This document shows positions 16,355 to 24,301 of a DNA stretch of 39,963 nucleotides, one piece after another (positions within the stretch are counted from its first letter, which is position 1; every line of letters begins with the position of its first letter). This DNA is from a virus. The stretch lies in IMG/VR virus record IMGVR_UViG_3300046515_000280, positions 1 to 39,963 of that record; one strand, written 5' to 3'. The position numbers and the translations under genes are program-made. The notes beneath the pieces were generated by a model that made no database searches, was not told where the DNA came from, and saw nothing but the letters and a program-made list of their open reading frames with translations.

Positions 16355-17614
16355 TTATGCGTTGTTGAGCTTGCGATAGTTGAGCTGTCCGCCCCACTCA
16401 TCGTTGCTGAGTTGATCGGCGACAATGGCGAGGTAGCGCATCACGTCAGCCCCGTGGCTGTATTCGTCATGCAGTGGCGCGCCTGGCTCGTTGGTCTGCT
16501 GATTGATCTGCCGGCGATAGCGCTTCAAGCACTCCACCAGGCGGCCCGTGCGGTCACGGTTGAAGTAGGTTCGAGGGAAGACCTCGCGGACGCGGTTGAT
16601 ACCGGTCTCGACATGCATGTTCGGCACTGGCATGACAGTCCAACCAAGCTGACCCATCACTTCGGCGTCTGACTTGCCGCTCTGGTGACGCTTGGCGTAG
16701 CCGTCATGAGGCAGGTAGACGTTGCCCCAATTGATCGGCTGACCATCCAGCGTCAGGCCCTTCAGCTCAGCGCTGTACTCGGCCAGCGTGCGCTGATGCC
16801 CTTCGATGTAGTGGATGAGGCGGATCTCGCCGGCCACCTTCTGCGCCAGGATGATCGTCATTGCGTCATTCCAGCCCAGGTCGAAGATGACGTGGGTTTT
16901 CAGCAGCCCATCGTGCGGCACATTGGCGATGCGCGACTCGGCCTGGCTCATCTGCTCGAAGTAGATGGCGCCTTCCACTGCCGGCATGCACTTACCTTCC
17001 CAGATGTGAGCGTATGACTCAGGTTTCATGGTTGCTTTTGCGTGGAGGCGCTCTTGTTCAAGCACTTCAGGGAACCATGGGTTGTCGTCGTAGTTCATCA
17101 GCACCGACACGCAGTCGGGCGGCGGCTGAGTCACGAAGCGTTGGTGCGTCTCATCGGACTCAAGCTGCGGGTTGTATGTGATCCATATTTCTGAGCCAGG
17201 CTTGCGAATGGTCGGGAGCAACACGTCCCAACTCTTCTTCACCACCGCGTGAGCCTCTTCGACCCAGACGATGTCAACACCCTCGTATGACTTGATCGAG
17301 TCGATCGTGTGCTGCTGAAGCCCGGCAAAGCTGAACTCTGTGCCGTTCCTGCCCCTGATATAGGCCTGCTGGATGTCGTAGAACGATCCCAACCCTAAGG
17401 CCGCGATCTGGTCAGAGAGAAGTTTGTGCACCGAATCCGCAATACTCTTCTGGATCTCCCGAGCGCACAGAATGCGCAATGGCTTCTGTGCACCCAGGAT
17501 CAGCAGCCCGCGGCCATAGCTCCACGATTTGGTGCTCCCCCGTCCGCCGTACGCCACCTTGTACCGGTGCTGCTCGAACAGGAATGCGAGCTTGTCCGGG
17601 AACTCAATTGCCAT
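16355..17614 (-). CDS. terL: terminase large subunit (PBSX/Terminase_3 family)
   Basis: 419 residues. It has a Walker A variant near residue 23 (YGGRGSTKSW), a Walker B with catalytic Glu (VDIVWVEEA, about residue 115) and the RNase H-like nuclease part with acidic residues in VIFDLGWND and HDEYSHGADVMRY. It powers DNA packaging and cuts concatemers. It overlaps the small-subunit gene by 11 bases. The family is typical of phages with short tails and headful-type packaging, but the packaging mode cannot be decided from this sequence. Confidence 0.92.
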   Translation of the reverse strand: MAIEFPDKLAFLFEQHRYKVAYGGRGSTKSWSYGRGLLILGAQKPLRILCAREIQKSIADSVHKLLSDQIAALGLGSFYDIQQAYIRGRNGTEFSFAGLQQHTIDSIKSYEGVDIVWVEEAHAVVKKSWDVLLPTIRKPGSEIWITYNPQLESDETHQRFVTQPPPDCVSVLMNYDDNPWFPEVLEQERLHAKATMKPESYAHIWEGKCMPAVEGAIYFEQMSQAESRIANVPHDGLLKTHVIFDLGWNDAMTIILAQKVAGEIRLIHYIEGHQRTLAEYSAELKGLTLDGQPINWGNVYLPHDGYAKRHQSGKSDAEVMGQLGWTVMPVPNMHVETGINRVREVFPRTYFNRDRTGRLVECLKRYRRQINQQTNEPGAPLHDEYSHGADVMRYLAIVADQLSNDEWGGQLNYRKLNNA

Positions 17615-18233
17615 TGGGCTTGACGAAGCTGATGGTCAGGCTCTGGTCTGCTGAATTGCCACCCTCGGGCGTTGCGTCGAGGCTGTAGGCTTGGCGCTCC
17701 AGCGTGATCAGGTTCTTCAGCGTCTCGCCGAGTTCCTTCATCGTCTTGGTGCGCGACGGCAATGTAGCCATCTTGCTGGCCAAGGCGAGAACATCGCTCA
17801 TCTCCGCGCCTGAACCTCCTTCGCCTTCGTCGCCATCCTTCAGCTGAGCAATCAACTCTTTCAGCGTGCCCTGCTCATCGGTCAGGCTTTCCAGCTCATC
17901 CAGCAGCTTGATTGCCAGCTTGCGAGAGCGGCTGATGTCAGTGCGGTGACCAAGCCGAACGTTAGCAATGGCCTGAGCGTTGGCGTCAATCACGCTTCGA
18001 TCTGTTACGGCTCTGTCCGCTGTAACAGATTCTGTAACAAGCTGCCTTGTAACAAGGTCTTCAGCCTTAGCCTTGATCTTGGCGGCCAGATCCTGAGTCC
18101 ACCCAAGCTTCTTGGCACGGCGAGCGATCGCCATGTGATTCGAGCCTGGGCAGGCAGCAGCGATCTCTCTGAGCGAAAGCACACCAGCCCGGTAGAGCTG
18201 CTCAATGCGCTCCCAGTCAGGTTGGTCTGTCAT
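17604..18233 (-). CDS. terS: terminase small subunit
   Basis: 209 residues. The N-terminus is a helix-turn-helix (QLYRAGVLSLREIAAACPG, then MAIARRAKKLGW) for binding the packaging site; the middle is a charged oligomerisation region and the C-terminus (SFVKPNG) resembles the tail that contacts the large subunit. It immediately precedes the large subunit and overlaps it by 11 bases. Confidence 0.85.
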   Translation of the reverse strand: MTDQPDWERIEQLYRAGVLSLREIAAACPGSNHMAIARRAKKLGWTQDLAAKIKAKAEDLVTRQLVTESVTADRAVTDRSVIDANAQAIANVRLGHRTDISRSRKLAIKLLDELESLTDEQGTLKELIAQLKDGDEGEGGSGAEMSDVLALASKMATLPSRTKTMKELGETLKNLITLERQAYSLDATPEGGNSADQSLTISFVKPNGN

Positions 18234-18248
18234 GTGGACTTCCTTCAG

Positions 18249-18407
18249 TTATTCGATCTCGCGGTAGCGAGTGGCGCTCTTGGCTTGCTTGCTGATGACT
18301 TCGTGATCGACTTCGAGGCCGGCCAGATAAGCAAAGGTCTCGACTGCGCGGACGTATAGGCGAAACCACCAGGGCAGGTATGGAATCACCTTGATGGTTC
18401 TGGCCAT
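18249..18407 (-). CDS. small phage protein next to holin genes (52 aa)
   Basis: A 52-residue frame starting MARTIKVIPYLPWWFRLYVR and continuing with a hydrophobic helix-like segment (VETFAYLAGLEV), then a charged tail ending at RYREIE. The region between holin and terminase would otherwise be empty. The Pro-Trp-Trp start followed by an amphipathic region suggests membrane-surface association. It is similar in size and position to small proteins seen in this slot in other Pseudomonas phages. Function unknown. Confidence 0.6.
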   Translation of the reverse strand: MARTIKVIPYLPWWFRLYVRAVETFAYLAGLEVDHEVISKQAKSATRYREIE

Positions 18408-18459
18408 GTTGTTCACCGTGGTAATCGGTAATGTAATGCCGTTATTCCGTACGAATTCG

Positions 18460-18491
18460 GCCTTAACAGGAAATATATTGCCGGTTAAGGC
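18460..18491. repeat. inverted repeat at the holin stop codon
   Basis: Arms GCCTTAAC and GTTAAGGC (8 bp, perfect) flank a 16-base loop; the right arm contains the TAA stop of the holin-like gene. There is no T-run, so it is not a standard terminator. It could be an mRNA stability or processing hairpin. Confidence 0.5.
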
Positions 18492-18703
18492 GCTGTTGAA
18501 GCTGTCAGCGCCGGCTGTTGGATGGCTCGAACAACGGCGATGCCGGCTGCAAGCAAGCCGTTTACGGCAGCGAAAACTTCAGGGCTGAATAGCGCCTGGA
18601 ACGATGGCCACATGTATGCAGCGGTGTTGAGCGCTACCAGCACGGCAGCCAACTGAACGCTGTACATCTTCCAAAGCTGTGTCCACTGGGGAATGAGGTT
18701 CAT
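18485..18703 (-). CDS. holin-like membrane protein
   Basis: 72 residues starting MNLIPQWTQLWKMYSVQLAA, with two hydrophobic helices (about residues 15-35 and 46-62) and a short tail. The layout matches small class II-type holins of Pseudomonas phages. GGAG lies 6 bases before the ATG. It would form the membrane lesion that releases the endolysin, which is encoded about 17 kb downstream on the same late transcript. A second multi-span gene lies directly upstream, so one could be holin and the other antiholin. Confidence 0.7.
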   Translation of the reverse strand: MNLIPQWTQLWKMYSVQLAAVLVALNTAAYMWPSFQALFSPEVFAAVNGLLAAGIAVVRAIQQPALTASTAP

Positions 18704-18716
18704 GGCGTACTCCGGC

Positions 18717-19118
18717 TTACTGGTGGGTGATGGTCTTCTTGAGGTCCGTCAGTTCCGTGGCAAGCTCTGCCAGGTCCTTGTCCTTGCGTTTCTCGGCCCA
18801 TTTGAACCAGGCCCGGACCAATACCCAAGCAGGCAGGCCACAGACGAAGATGATGCCGCCAATGGCAATCAAGCCAATGTCGTCATGGGCCCACACTCCA
18901 AGATCGAACCAGCGCACCACGAAGGCTCCGCCGCATATGCTGGAGACCGTGGTGCTGATCATCGCGACAACGAACTCACGGACTGTCTTGGGCAACGTCA
19001 TCGCCATCACGACAATGGCTGCCAGTACAGCCACGAAACCAAAGGCGCCGAGCTTGTAGAGCGCGATGCCACCCAAAGCGGTAAACGGTCCGGGTTCTGA
19101 CATGGCTTGCGATCTCAT
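18717..19118 (-). CDS. multi-span membrane protein, probable holin/antiholin
   Basis: 133 residues from ATG 19118 (MRSQAMSEPG), which has GAGG 5 bases upstream; an alternative start is ATG 19103 (MSEPG). It has three hydrophobic segments (FGFVAVLAAIVVMAM, FVVAMISTTVSSICGGAFVV, IGLIAIGGIIFVCGLPAWVL) and a charged C-terminal tail (WAEKRKDKDLAELATELTDL), the usual pattern of phage holin-family proteins. It is the second gene after the late promoter and lies directly before the 72-residue holin-like gene. Confidence 0.65.
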   Translation of the reverse strand: MRSQAMSEPGPFTALGGIALYKLGAFGFVAVLAAIVVMAMTLPKTVREFVVAMISTTVSSICGGAFVVRWFDLGVWAHDDIGLIAIGGIIFVCGLPAWVLVRAWFKWAEKRKDKDLAELATELTDLKKTITHQ

Positions 19119-19149
19119 AGGCGCCTCGTTGGTCTCGGCGTTGGGGAAT

Positions 19150-19172
19150 AAAAAGGCGCCACAATGGGCGCC
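19150..19172 (-). terminator. rho-independent terminator upstream of holin genes
   Basis: On the minus strand perfect arms GGCGCC/GGCGCC close a 6-base loop and are followed by five T residues. It lies between the 54-residue gene and the holin block, the second terminator that late transcripts meet after the late promoter. Passage is expected to need the Q-type antiterminator. Confidence 0.8.
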
Positions 19173-19206
19173 AAGACCGCTGGGGAGCGGTATCAGGGGA
19201 AATCTG

Positions 19207-19371
19207 CTAGTGGAGTGTTTCGGTGCTCTGGATACTTTGGGCCAGCAAGTCAGAAGCAGCCTTGGCGAATGTCTCAGCAAGCTTAGGCATCCCGCTTTCC
19301 TTACACTGCGATGCCGTGGCCGCGAGACACTGAGCGATCTCGATCAGCTTGGCGTCGACAGTGATGGTCAT
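19207..19371 (-). CDS. small helical phage protein (54 aa)
   Basis: 54 residues starting MTITVDAKLIEIAQCLAATA, with GGAG 6 bases before the ATG. It is helical and Ala-rich with two Cys residues and no membrane segment. It is the first gene of the late transcript, flanked by two terminators, so its expression would depend on antitermination at the first of them. Function unknown. Confidence 0.6.
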   Translation of the reverse strand: MTITVDAKLIEIAQCLAATASQCKESGMPKLAETFAKAASDLLAQSIQSTETLH

Positions 19372-19393
19372 TGCTGACTCCAGATCGCAGGCA

Positions 19394-19421
19394 TAAAAAA
19401 GCCCCGCACTGTGGCGAGGCT
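19394..19421 (-). terminator. tR'-like terminator just after the late promoter
   Basis: On the minus strand AGCCTCGC pairs with GCGGGGCT (8 bp with one G-T wobble) around a 6-base loop and is followed by six or seven T residues. It begins about 25-30 bases downstream of the predicted late start site, matching the lambda pR'-tR' arrangement in which Q lets polymerase read through into the late genes. Confidence 0.85.
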
Positions 19422-19454
19422 TGTTTGGAGCGGTAAAACCGCATACTGGAAAGC

Positions 19455-19484
19455 AATATACCCCAAAGCGTCCGGACGTCTCAA
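19455..19484 (-). promoter_or_regulatory. late promoter (pR'-like)
   Basis: On the minus strand TTGAGA (-35, 19479-19484) and TATATT (-10, 19455-19460) are separated by 18 bases. It lies just after the Q-type gene and immediately before a strong terminator, the standard late-promoter layout. Predicted transcription start is near 19448. Confidence 0.7.
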
Positions 19485-19506
19485 GCAAGATTTGCACCAA
19501 AACACA

Positions 19507-19869
19507 CTACGCTGCAATTTTTTCGTCAAGCGCACCGTCAACCCATTGTTCTGCTGACTTCACCAGCGACTCCGCGCGGGTCTTTGAAATACCCATCAGA
19601 CGCGCCAGCGTTGCGTAGCTGATGTCGCGCCCGTAGTAATAAATCAGAGCCTTGCCCATGTCCTCGTTACGGTGCCGCAGGCGTGCGGCTATCCCATCAA
19701 TCAGCATACAGAGATCATCACTGATGCAGGCCACCGGCGCCGATGAGTGCTGCTCGATGTTGTCGCGAATCAGCGCGAAGTGAGGCGACACGTAGCGTGG
19801 GATGCCCGATCCGTAGCGCAGCCAGATACCCCATTGGGTGAGCAGGTAGTGCGTGTCGAGTTGCTTCAT
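19507..19869 (-). CDS. Q: antitermination protein Q-like
   Basis: 120 residues. Segments typical of the lambdoid/Pseudomonas Q family are LLTQWGIWLRYGSGIPRY near the start, a central acidic segment (ISDDLCMLIDGIAARLRHR), and a C-terminal helix-turn-helix (ISYATLARLMGISKTRAESL) ending AEQWVDGAL. It would load on RNA polymerase at the adjacent late promoter and allow transcription through the terminators at 19394 and 19150 into the 19-kb late operon. It overlaps the metallophosphoesterase gene by four bases. Confidence 0.85.
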   Translation of the reverse strand: MKQLDTHYLLTQWGIWLRYGSGIPRYVSPHFALIRDNIEQHSSAPVACISDDLCMLIDGIAARLRHRNEDMGKALIYYYGRDISYATLARLMGISKTRAESLVKSAEQWVDGALDEKIAA

Positions 19870-21005
19870 GCTGCCACCTCCTTGAGCATCGAAGGATGTA
19901 CGGTGTGACGCGCTACCTCGCCGTGCTCACGGTGCAGGACGATTGCCTTCATGTTCTGGCGCGATCTCCAGCCGCCGGCGGTGGCATAGCTGTCGTTCGG
20001 GGCCAGGGTGTTGAATGACTCGACGGTGCAGCCCGGGTATTCCTTTTTGCTTTCGTGGTGGATGTGGCCGGTCCACCAGTAGCGGTGCAGGGTTTCGCCC
20101 CAGTCCTTGGCGCGGTCGGTCGCCATGACGCCAGGCAGCTTGTCGGCCTTGCTGGTGTGCCCGTGGTGCATGCCGATGAGGTTCTTACCCCAGCGGTAGT
20201 AGCTGAAGACGCTCGGTGAAGTTTCGACGGTGACACGTGGCTCATTGGCGTACAGGTGAGCGAACAGACGGCTCAGCCAAACGGCGCCGGTTTCGTCATG
20301 GTTACCAATGACATGCACCACATGCACGAACTTGTGCTTGGTCAGGGCTGACTCCACGCACTGGCGCATGGCGAGGATGAGGATGTCTACCATCTTGGCG
20401 TAGCGACTGTCTGCGTCCAGGTGGTGGCCACTGCGCGGAGTGATGGCGGCCATGGAATCGTAGTGCGCAGCGTCCCCAAGGTTGACGATGATCGCCGTCT
20501 CGGTTGGTGGCGCTGATTCGACCAGTGAAGCCATGGCGGCGCAGTGCACGCGCTCGGCGATGCTCAGGTCCCAGTCCTCTCCACACTCGGCAGCCCAGAT
20601 GTACTCCCCGAAGTGTGGATCGCCGATGGGGTAGGCAGTCATCAAGTCAGACAGGTAGTTACCGGCGAATGGCCGAGCCGGCACATGCGGCAGATCTTTA
20701 ACCGCTGCCTCGCATGAGGCCTCAATGAGGGCCTGTAATGCTTCTGTGTCAGTATTCGTCTTCACCCAGGAAAGTAATGGTTCAGCCTCGCCGCGCCGCA
20801 TGAGCTGCGACGTTCCCCTGATCTTCAGGAACGCTGGCAGCTTCGACTCGATATGCATCTCTGGGATGTGACCACGCAGAGCCAGTTTCGCCTTGCGACG
20901 CTCAATGCTGCGCACGTTCATCTCGAAGTGCCTTGCAGTCTCCGCCACGCTCATGGTGGTCAGCGCCTCGATGATCTGCTCGTCCGTGACTTTGCGTTCG
21001 GCCAT
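19866..21005 (-). CDS. metallophosphoesterase with N-terminal helix-turn-helix
   Basis: 379 residues. The first 50 residues form a helix-turn-helix-like unit (EQIIEALTTMSVAETARHFEM, then VRSIERRKAKL). The remainder has calcineurin-like metal motifs in order: GDPHFGE, LGDAAHYDS, VIGNHDE, GMHHGH and GHIHH. This set coordinates two metal ions and hydrolyses phosphodiesters or monoesters, as in Mre11/SbcD-type nucleases. It sits between nin-type genes and Q. The DNA-binding start suggests a DNA-directed phosphodiesterase, but the substrate is not shown. Confidence 0.8.
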   Translation of the reverse strand: MAERKVTDEQIIEALTTMSVAETARHFEMNVRSIERRKAKLALRGHIPEMHIESKLPAFLKIRGTSQLMRRGEAEPLLSWVKTNTDTEALQALIEASCEAAVKDLPHVPARPFAGNYLSDLMTAYPIGDPHFGEYIWAAECGEDWDLSIAERVHCAAMASLVESAPPTETAIIVNLGDAAHYDSMAAITPRSGHHLDADSRYAKMVDILILAMRQCVESALTKHKFVHVVHVIGNHDETGAVWLSRLFAHLYANEPRVTVETSPSVFSYYRWGKNLIGMHHGHTSKADKLPGVMATDRAKDWGETLHRYWWTGHIHHESKKEYPGCTVESFNTLAPNDSYATAGGWRSRQNMKAIVLHREHGEVARHTVHPSMLKEVAA

Positions 21006-21280
21006 TACTGAGCTCCCGAGAGTGCTTCAGCCTTCAGGGCGGCATAGGCCACACAATCTTCAGCGGAGTCGGCGTGGTAGGCCGGGTTCTGCCATTGGCG
21101 CACGTCCTTCAGGATCTGGAGCAGAAGCCAGCCTTCAGCCTCGGACAGCGCCTGACCAGTGATTGTGTTGAATGCAGACACAGCCGCCCCCATGCTGCGC
21201 TCGCCTTCCGGCTTGTCGTACTGCTCACCACGCTCCAACATGAGCGTTTGGGCCTTTCCGAGAAAATCGTGCGCTTTCAT
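21005..21280 (-). CDS. DUF6378-type phage protein
   Basis: 91 residues. Family-like segments are MLERGEQYDKPEGERSM, FNTITGQALSEAEGW and HADSAEDCVAYAALKAEAL. These match a small phage family of unknown function that is often near nin genes. It overlaps its upstream neighbour by four bases and shares one base with the metallophosphoesterase gene. No catalytic residues can be named. Confidence 0.7.
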   Translation of the reverse strand: MKAHDFLGKAQTLMLERGEQYDKPEGERSMGAAVSAFNTITGQALSEAEGWLLLQILKDVRQWQNPAYHADSAEDCVAYAALKAEALSGAQ

Positions 21281-21474
21281 GCTGCTTTCCCCTGTGTTGA
21301 TTCAAAATGGTCGATGCATGCCGCCTTGGCCTTGGCCAGATCCTTCCCCGAGTGCAGGATTTTCCCGGCAGGCGCCCGAGCCACGTAGGCCGAGCCGTCT
21401 TGCATTGCGTACTTGCTCAGCAGGTAACCCTCTTCGCTGGACATGCAGTGCTTGCTGATGGCTTTCCAATTCAT
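21277..21474 (-). CDS. small phage hypothetical protein (65 aa)
   Basis: 65 residues from ATG 21474 (MNWKAISKHCMSSEEGYLLS). A longer reading to 21603 crosses another small gene and lacks a ribosome site. The sequence AYVARAPAGKILHSGKDLAKAKAACIDH suggests a short alpha/beta domain; similar proteins occur in nin regions of Pseudomonas phages. It overlaps both neighbours by a few bases (ATGA type), so it belongs to a tight operon. Confidence 0.65.
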   Translation of the reverse strand: MNWKAISKHCMSSEEGYLLSKYAMQDGSAYVARAPAGKILHSGKDLAKAKAACIDHFESTQGKAA

Positions 21475-21581
21475 GGCCGAATCCCCCGCGCGATCCGATC
21501 CCGACGTATCAAGTGACGAATCCCCTCCAGCAGACCAACGCCGAGCAACAACATGAAGCCTGAATAGAGATGGATGATCAT
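21471..21581 (-). CDS. tiny membrane peptide (36 aa)
   Basis: A 36-residue frame from ATG 21581 (MIIHLYSGFMLLLGVGLLEG) that overlaps the NinG stop codon by four bases and the next ATG by four bases (ATGA at both ends), filling the gap between NinG and the 65-residue gene exactly. It has one hydrophobic helix followed by a strongly basic tail (RHLIRRDRIARGIRP), so it should be N-out/C-in. The coupling at both ends is the main evidence that it is real. Confidence 0.6.
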   Translation of the reverse strand: MIIHLYSGFMLLLGVGLLEGIRHLIRRDRIARGIRP

Positions 21582-22174
21582 GCTGCGGCCCTCTTGAGTT
21601 CACGGGTTTTGGCGCGGTATTCGGCGGTGATGGCTTTCAGGTCTTCGATGGTGTACTTGCGAACCGTCTGGTCGCGCTCCAGCGCCTCGACTTCGGCCAG
21701 CCCGATACGCCTGATGAGGCCAATGCGGTAGTCAGTGGCGTTGCCAGACAGATAGCGGTTGTCCTGCTTGCTTTGGGCGTGGCAGTTTCGCTCGTCGAAG
21801 CGCAAGTGCGGCGCGGCACCGACTGACCTGTAGTGCCCAGCATCGACCGCGTTGCCGGCCCAATCCAACGGCCGACCGCTGGAGATGCACGCATGTCCGG
21901 CAAGCTGGTCACGAACGCGAATGAACTCGTTGAACGATTTTTGCGCGTCACGCATGTAGTCGGCGCGACTTTTCAGGGCCTCTTTGCGCGTCTTGATCTC
22001 GGCGCGCTCAAGCTGAGCCAGCGACTTGCGCGCCTTGTCAGCGTTCAAGTCCTTGGACGCCAGTCCGCAGGCTGGGCTGCAGACCTTCTGACCGAGGCGC
22101 TGCGGTACGAATGAGGCCCTGCACTCTTCGTTGATGCAGGTCTTGGGGCGGGGTTGTTTGGCTGAAAGACTCAT
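21578..22174 (-). CDS. ninG: NinG-like recombination protein
   Basis: 198 residues from ATG 22174 (MSLSAKQPRP). A zinc-knuckle start (CINEECRASFVP ... CSPACG) is followed by a long basic helix and the conserved NinG core: KSFNEFIRVRD, CISSGRPLDWAGNAVDAGHY, LRFDERNCHAQSKQDNRYLSG. NinG (Rap) is a Holliday-junction/D-loop-processing protein in lambda-type phages and acts with Red recombination, which this phage encodes at 29.9-31.7 kb. ATGA overlap with the phosphatase gene fixes the start. Confidence 0.9.
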   Translation of the reverse strand: MSLSAKQPRPKTCINEECRASFVPQRLGQKVCSPACGLASKDLNADKARKSLAQLERAEIKTRKEALKSRADYMRDAQKSFNEFIRVRDQLAGHACISSGRPLDWAGNAVDAGHYRSVGAAPHLRFDERNCHAQSKQDNRYLSGNATDYRIGLIRRIGLAEVEALERDQTVRKYTIEDLKAITAEYRAKTRELKRAAA

Positions 22175-22908
22175 GCGCGCGCCTCCCAGTCCCAATGGAG
22201 CTTGGGATTCAGTGGCGGGATGCATTCCAGTGTCGCGAGATTCACCAGCGTGAAGTGGCCGTCCATCCAGCCAGCGGTGTCGATGTGGTAGACGTTGCCG
22301 AGAACTGCGGGCTGGCGCAGAGGCGTATGACCGACGATAACGGCCCGGACACCATTCACGCCGCTATGGTCTTCATCGGTGATGCGCTTGCGTGACCACT
22401 GAAGCATCGCGGCGGTGTGATCAGCCTCCGCAGCTGGGCCGGCAAGAGCTTTCAGCATCTCGTCCCAGCTACCGCGAGGCACATCGGCGTGAACGATCCC
22501 AATGAGGCCCTGCGCCGTCTCGACCTCGATCGCCAGAGGCAAGTCCTCAAGGATGCTTGCGTAGCAGTCCTGTTCTACGCTGGAAAGTCCGTAGAACCAC
22601 GCGCCCCCGTTGATGAAGTGCATACCGCACTGGTCGCTGGTACGGCCGGCAGTGTGCGAATCGACGGTCATCTGCTCATGGTTGCCGCGCACGGCGTGGA
22701 ACCAAGGCTTGCGCAGGATCCATTCATCGACATCCAGCGACTCAGGTCCGCGGTCAACCAGATCGCCGACGCTGAACAGGCGGTCAGCGGCCGGATCGAA
22801 GCCGGCCGCGTCCAGCGCAGATTGCAGGCGTGTGAAGTGCCCGTGGATATCACCAACCGCAAAATCCCGGCCGACCGTGTTCATGGCGAAGCGCTTAACT
22901 TGGCTCAT
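22171..22908 (-). CDS. serine/threonine phosphatase (NinI/lambda PP-like)
   Basis: 245 residues from ATG 22908 (MSQVKRFAMNT), which overlaps the NinB stop by four bases and has GGGAGAGG upstream. PPP-family motifs appear in order: GDIHGH, GDLVDRGPES, RGNHE and, further on, HADVPRG and GHTPL. These coordinate a two-metal centre as in lambda phosphatase (NinI, 221 residues). The reaction is hydrolysis of phosphoserine/threonine and other phosphate esters; the target in infection is unknown. Confidence 0.88.
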   Translation of the reverse strand: MSQVKRFAMNTVGRDFAVGDIHGHFTRLQSALDAAGFDPAADRLFSVGDLVDRGPESLDVDEWILRKPWFHAVRGNHEQMTVDSHTAGRTSDQCGMHFINGGAWFYGLSSVEQDCYASILEDLPLAIEVETAQGLIGIVHADVPRGSWDEMLKALAGPAAEADHTAAMLQWSRKRITDEDHSGVNGVRAVIVGHTPLRQPAVLGNVYHIDTAGWMDGHFTLVNLATLECIPPLNPKLHWDWEARA

Positions 22909-23363
22909 GCCGCCTCTCCCATGTTGCAACGCATTTTCATGTACTCGCTGTCTTCTGGGTGCGGCAGGTAGATCCCGTGCTCGGATGCCCAGACGTCGAC
23001 GCAGGTCATGAAGGCGTGCATATCTCCCTTCGCAAGGTCACTGGTGTGGCGCAGTTCGTAACGCTCTGTTACCTCGCCGGTTTTCAGATTTATGTCGCGC
23101 ACAACCTCCTCGCCAAGGAAGGTCAGCTTCAGATTTCTCTTCATGTTTTCCATGTTCATCGCGGCGCCGGTGGCAAAGGTGGTCTTGCCCATCGACACGA
23201 AGAATTGAGCAGCGCACTCGCACCACTTGTGGAACAAGGCATTCTGCGGAAGGCTCCGGCCTGCACCGGTAATCGCTACGTTGCAGGGGAAGCCCTTCTT
23301 ACGGATGGCAGCCTGGAGCAGCGACAGCTCGTCGATTGAGTTGAGGCGAAGTTTGTCAGCCAC
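22905..23363 (-). CDS. ninB: NinB-like recombination protein
   Basis: 152 residues from GTG 23363 (VADKLRLNSID), with GGAGG 8 bases upstream. A reading to 23564 is open but its start is shadow of the neighbouring gene. The NinB core is clear: FPCNVAITGAGRSLPQNALF, HKWCECAAQFFV, and KGDMHAFMTCVDVWASEHGI. NinB (Orf) is a single-strand-DNA-binding recombination mediator that helps Red-type recombination. It overlaps the TraR-like gene by 8 bases. Confidence 0.87.
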   Translation of the reverse strand: MADKLRLNSIDELSLLQAAIRKKGFPCNVAITGAGRSLPQNALFHKWCECAAQFFVSMGKTTFATGAAMNMENMKRNLKLTFLGEEVVRDINLKTGEVTERYELRHTSDLAKGDMHAFMTCVDVWASEHGIYLPHPEDSEYMKMRCNMGEAA

Positions 23364-23571
23364 GGCGAACACCTCCGCGAACCAGCGATTCCCGCTCAGC
23401 ACAACCCACGCACAGCTGTACCCCCGGAATAGCCAGACGACGACCTTCCGGAATCTCTTCGCCGCACTCGCACTCAGTGGCGCTGATGCCGGTGTATACG
23501 GTGCGCGTGGCGATGCGATGAGCGATGTCCGCCTCAATGCGGTCTTGGGCGATATCGATTTCATCGGCCAT
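23356..23571 (-). CDS. TraR/DksA-family zinc-finger protein
   Basis: 71 residues from ATG 23571, with AGGAGG upstream. It begins with the helical MADEIDIAQDRIEADIAHRI and ends with a four-Cys zinc finger (CECGEEIPEGRRLAIPG, then CVGCAE), the pattern of phage TraR/DksA proteins. Such proteins bind in the RNA polymerase secondary channel and can alter host promoter activity without ppGpp. It sits between the P-like gene and ninB. Confidence 0.85.
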   Translation of the reverse strand: MADEIDIAQDRIEADIAHRIATRTVYTGISATECECGEEIPEGRRLAIPGVQLCVGCAERESLVRGGVRRG

Positions 23572-24301
23572 TGGAAACCTCCTGATCCTTGTTCTTGCCG
23601 AACTTCGCGAGCAGCAGCGCACGAGCAGACTTGCCGTCGGCCGGGATGCCTTGCTGAAGGATTCGTGCTTGGGTTTGCTGGTCGGCCAGCTCATTGGCCA
23701 GTTCAAACGCGGTCTTCTGGCTGTCGTGTCCGATTCCAGTCAGGATCTTGCCATCGAGGGGCTGACCAGCCTGGGCGCGGCGCAAAACGATCTCGTAATT
23801 GCGGTCAAATCGCTCATTCAGCCCTTTGTCGCTCTGTTTGGCTGCGCGCAGGTCGAAGATTCCGGTGGACTGAGCTGCAAGACGCACTGCCTCATGGCTA
23901 TACACCCCCATCAAGGCCTCGACCCACGCAGCTGCGGCAGTAGGCATGCCGAAACGCTCAGGTCCTGGTGTGCACCAGCCAATGAACTGCCCAATGCTTG
24001 GCGCGAAGGGCGATCCACTACGACGGCACTCCTCGATCCCGTAGCGAACCTGATCAAGGTCGTTTATGCCTGCGTCGATGAAACCCTTCGTCCAGCTGCG
24101 CTGGGCCGATTCAAGAGCCTTTTTATCGGGCCATGCCTGTTTCCATGCCGGGAAAATCGCCTGCAGCTGGCGGAAGATCTTTTCGACAATGGTGCCGGTC
24201 TGGTCGTCAACGACTCCAAGCGGCAGAGCGACTGGCATTTGTGGGTTGTTGGTGCGCAGCGCACGTGCCGCGCCCGGTACGACCTGATTGACCGGCTTCA
24301 T
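23561..24301 (-). CDS. P: replication protein P-like helicase loader
   Basis: 246 residues. Lambda P-like features: a central segment (WTKGFIDAGINDLDQVRYGI followed by EECRRSGSPFAPSIGQFIGWC) that is the signature of this family, then a charged C-terminus. It overlaps the O-like gene by four bases and follows it directly, as in lambda. P-type proteins recruit host DnaB helicase to the origin complex made by O. Confidence 0.82.
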   Translation of the reverse strand: MKPVNQVVPGAARALRTNNPQMPVALPLGVVDDQTGTIVEKIFRQLQAIFPAWKQAWPDKKALESAQRSWTKGFIDAGINDLDQVRYGIEECRRSGSPFAPSIGQFIGWCTPGPERFGMPTAAAAWVEALMGVYSHEAVRLAAQSTGIFDLRAAKQSDKGLNERFDRNYEIVLRRAQAGQPLDGKILTGIGHDSQKTAFELANELADQQTQARILQQGIPADGKSARALLLAKFGKNKDQEVSNGR

